A stretch of DNA of 16,108 bases. Origin: SZUA-448 sp045593785. GTDB taxonomy: Bacteria > Bacillota > Clostridia > Lachnospirales > Lachnospiraceae. The position numbers and the translations under genes were made by a program. The stretch spans positions 1 through 16,108 of the forward strand of contig JAZNXH010000005.1 of NCBI GenBank assembly GCA_045593785.1, written 5' to 3'. Below, one piece after another: positions 14,491 to 16,108 of the stretch (position 1 is the first letter of the stretch; the number at the start of each line of letters is the position of its first letter). The notes beneath the pieces were generated by a model. That model saw only the letters and a list, made by a program, of their open reading frames with translations, was not told where the DNA came from and ran no database searches.

Positions 14491-16108
14491 ATGGCAAAGA
14501 GAAATGACATTCACAAAGTAATGATTATCGGCTCCGGTCCGATCATCATCGGCCAGGCGTGCGAGTTCGACTACTCCGGTACGCAGGCATGTAAGGCACT
14601 GAGAAACCTTGGTTATGAAATTGTTCTGGTGAATTCCAATCCGGCAACGATTATGACTGACCCGGCAACGGCTGATGTTACCTACATCGAGCCGCTCAAT
14701 GTAGAGCGTCTGACCCAGATTATTGAGAAGGAACGTCCGGATGCATTGCTTCCGAACCTCGGCGGACAGTCCGGTCTGAATCTTTGCTCCGAACTGGCAC
14801 AGGCTGGTGTTCTGGACAAGTACAACGTAAAAGTTATTGGTGTACAGGTTGACGCCATCGAGCGTGGTGAGGACCGTATCGAGTTCAAGAAGACGATGGA
14901 CCGTCTCGGTATCGGTATGGCGCGAAGTGAAGTTGCTTACACTGTGGAAGAAGGCCTTGCAATCGCTGAGAAGCTCGGCTTCCCGGTAGTACTTCGTCCG
15001 GCTTACACCATGGGTGGTGCCGGTGGCGGTATGGTATATAATGTAGAAGAGTTCAAGACCGTTATGGCACGCGGACTTCAGGCAAGTATGGTAGGACAGG
15101 TGCTTGTAGAAGAGTCTATCCTTGGTTGGGATGAGTTGGAGCTTGAAGTTGTTCGCGATGCAAAGAACAACATGATTACGGTCTGCTTCATTGAAAATAT
15201 TGACCCGTTAGGTGTACACACCGGTGACTCGTTCTGTTCCGCACCGATGCTTACCATCTCCGAAGACCTGCAGAAGCGTTTGCAGAAGATGGCATATGAC
15301 ATCGTTGAGAGCATCGAAGTAATCGGTGGCACGAACGTACAGTTTGCACACGATCCGGTCACCGATCGTATCGCAGTTATCGAGATTAACCCGAGAACGT
15401 CCCGTTCGTCCGCATTGGCTTCTAAGGCAACCGGTTTCCCGATTGCGCTGGTATCTGCGATGCTGGCAGCAGGTATGACACTGGATGAGATTCCTTGCGG
15501 TGTACACGGAACCCTCGACAAGTACAAACCGGGCGGAGATTACATCGTTCTTAAGTTTGCCCGCTGGGCATTTGAGAAGTTCAAAGGCGTAGAGGACAAG
15601 CTGGGTACCCAGATGCGTGCGGTAGGCGAGGTTATGAGCATCGGTAAGACCTACAAAGAGGCTTTCCAGAAGGCAATCCGTTCTTTGGAGACCGGACGTT
15701 ACGGTTTGGGCCATGCGAAGGATTTTGATACTCTTCCCAAAGAAGAATTACTGCGTAGATTAAACACCCCTTCCAGTGAGCGTCATTTCTTAATGTATGA
15801 GGCAATCCGTAAGGGTGCTACCGTGGAAGAAATCCACGAAATTACTAAGGTAAAAGCATACTTCATTGAGCAGATGAAGGAATTGGTTGAGGAAGAAGAA
15901 GCAATTGCAGCATGCAAGGGCAATATGATTGCGGATGATATGTTGATTGCTGCAAAGAAAAATGGCTTCTCCGATAAATATTTGAGCCAGTTACTGGCAA
16001 TTCCCGAGGAGAATATCCGTAACCGCCGTATCGAATTAGGCGTTGAGGAAGCTTGGGAAGGCGTTCATGTAAGTGGTACCGAGGATAGTGCTTATTACTA
16101 TTCTACTT
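14491..16108 (+). CDS. carB: Carbamoyl-phosphate synthase large subunit, N-terminal half (3' end outside window)
   Basis: The reading frame is open to the window end, giving 539 codons of a protein usually about 1070 residues long. The enzyme makes carbamoyl phosphate from bicarbonate, ammonia and two ATP, for pyrimidine and arginine synthesis. The first ATP-grasp domain is complete: GSGPIIIGQACEFDYSGTQA at the start, LRPAYTMGGAGGG, E215, H243 in GVHTGDS, and E298-I-N300-P-R302 followed by SRSSALASKATGFPIA. The oligomerisation domain runs from about 400 and ends in AYYYST at the window edge. Where typical CarB has VDTCAAEF this one reads VHVSGTED, so it is a diverged branch. AGAAAGGA at 14476-14483 is 7 bases before the ATG. 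No carA (small, glutaminase subunit) gene lies upstream; the neighbour is the PurF-like gene. Confidence 0.93.
   Translation, partial: MAKRNDIHKVMIIGSGPIIIGQACEFDYSGTQACKALRNLGYEIVLVNSNPATIMTDPATADVTYIEPLNVERLTQIIEKERPDALLPNLGGQSGLNLCSELAQAGVLDKYNVKVIGVQVDAIERGEDRIEFKKTMDRLGIGMARSEVAYTVEEGLAIAEKLGFPVVLRPAYTMGGAGGGMVYNVEEFKTVMARGLQASMVGQVLVEESILGWDELELEVVRDAKNNMITVCFIENIDPLGVHTGDSFCSAPMLTISEDLQKRLQKMAYDIVESIEVIGGTNVQFAHDPVTDRIAVIEINPRTSRSSALASKATGFPIALVSAMLAAGMTLDEIPCGVHGTLDKYKPGGDYIVLKFARWAFEKFKGVEDKLGTQMRAVGEVMSIGKTYKEAFQKAIRSLETGRYGLGHAKDFDTLPKEELLRRLNTPSSERHFLMYEAIRKGATVEEIHEITKVKAYFIEQMKELVEEEEAIAACKGNMIADDMLIAAKKNGFSDKYLSQLLAIPEENIRNRRIELGVEEAWEGVHVSGTEDSAYYYST

Overview
The window looks like chromosomal DNA of a Clostridia member, most likely family Lachnospiraceae. 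The grounds are a DUF3881 protein (a family I know mainly from Lachnospiraceae), AGAAAGGA-type ribosome binding sites before most genes, sigma-A type promoters with 16-17 bp spacers, a sporulation-lineage style DacF carboxypeptidase, and the 'MGGIFG' form of PurF-like protein. No phage, IS element or CRISPR is visible. Both ends cut through genes: asnS on the left and carB on the right.

Left part (1-2071): the 3' two thirds of asnS, then a perfect 32-bp palindrome, then a DUF3881 gene with no clear promoter of its own. The end of that gene overlaps a very good promoter (TTGACG-17-TATAAT) driving a tRNA-Arg(CCT) gene that ends in an intrinsic terminator. Between promoter and tRNA lie two 18-bp tandem copies that include the 5' acceptor strand of the tRNA.

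Centre (2173-8678): a plus-strand operon of two ABC half-exporters flanking a DUF1854 gene, followed 28 nt later by a Y-family DNA polymerase (dinB type). Both ABC proteins carry the same unusual front end: a beta-rich soluble domain, then a four-cysteine zinc ribbon, then six membrane helices and an intact ATPase domain. The ABC/DUF1854/ABC set is the best candidate for an incompletely described system here. DUF1854 and an ABC partner are annotated beside cyanophycin genes in proteobacteria, but no cyanophycin gene is present in this window. A two-way terminator closes the operon.

Right-centre (8682-12723): a minus-strand gene for a membrane-anchored extracytoplasmic protein of unknown function; a plus-strand gene for a two-helix membrane protein with a coiled coil, an acidic region and two tandem C-terminal EIA motifs; and a minus-strand D-Ala-D-Ala carboxypeptidase (dacF type) with a C-terminal membrane anchor. 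The plus-strand transcript of the middle gene probably terminates inside the 3' end of dacF.

Right end (12724-16108): divergent promoters for dacF and a purF-like gene, with a 7-bp inverted repeat between them. The PurF-like protein keeps the PRPP loop and four Fe-S cysteines but has glycine where the glutaminase nucleophile cysteine should be, plus an extra C-X3-C-X2-C-X2-C insert. It is followed 20 nt later by a carB-type carbamoyl-phosphate synthase large subunit with no carA beside it. Both belong to nucleotide/glutamine-nitrogen metabolism and are probably co-transcribed.
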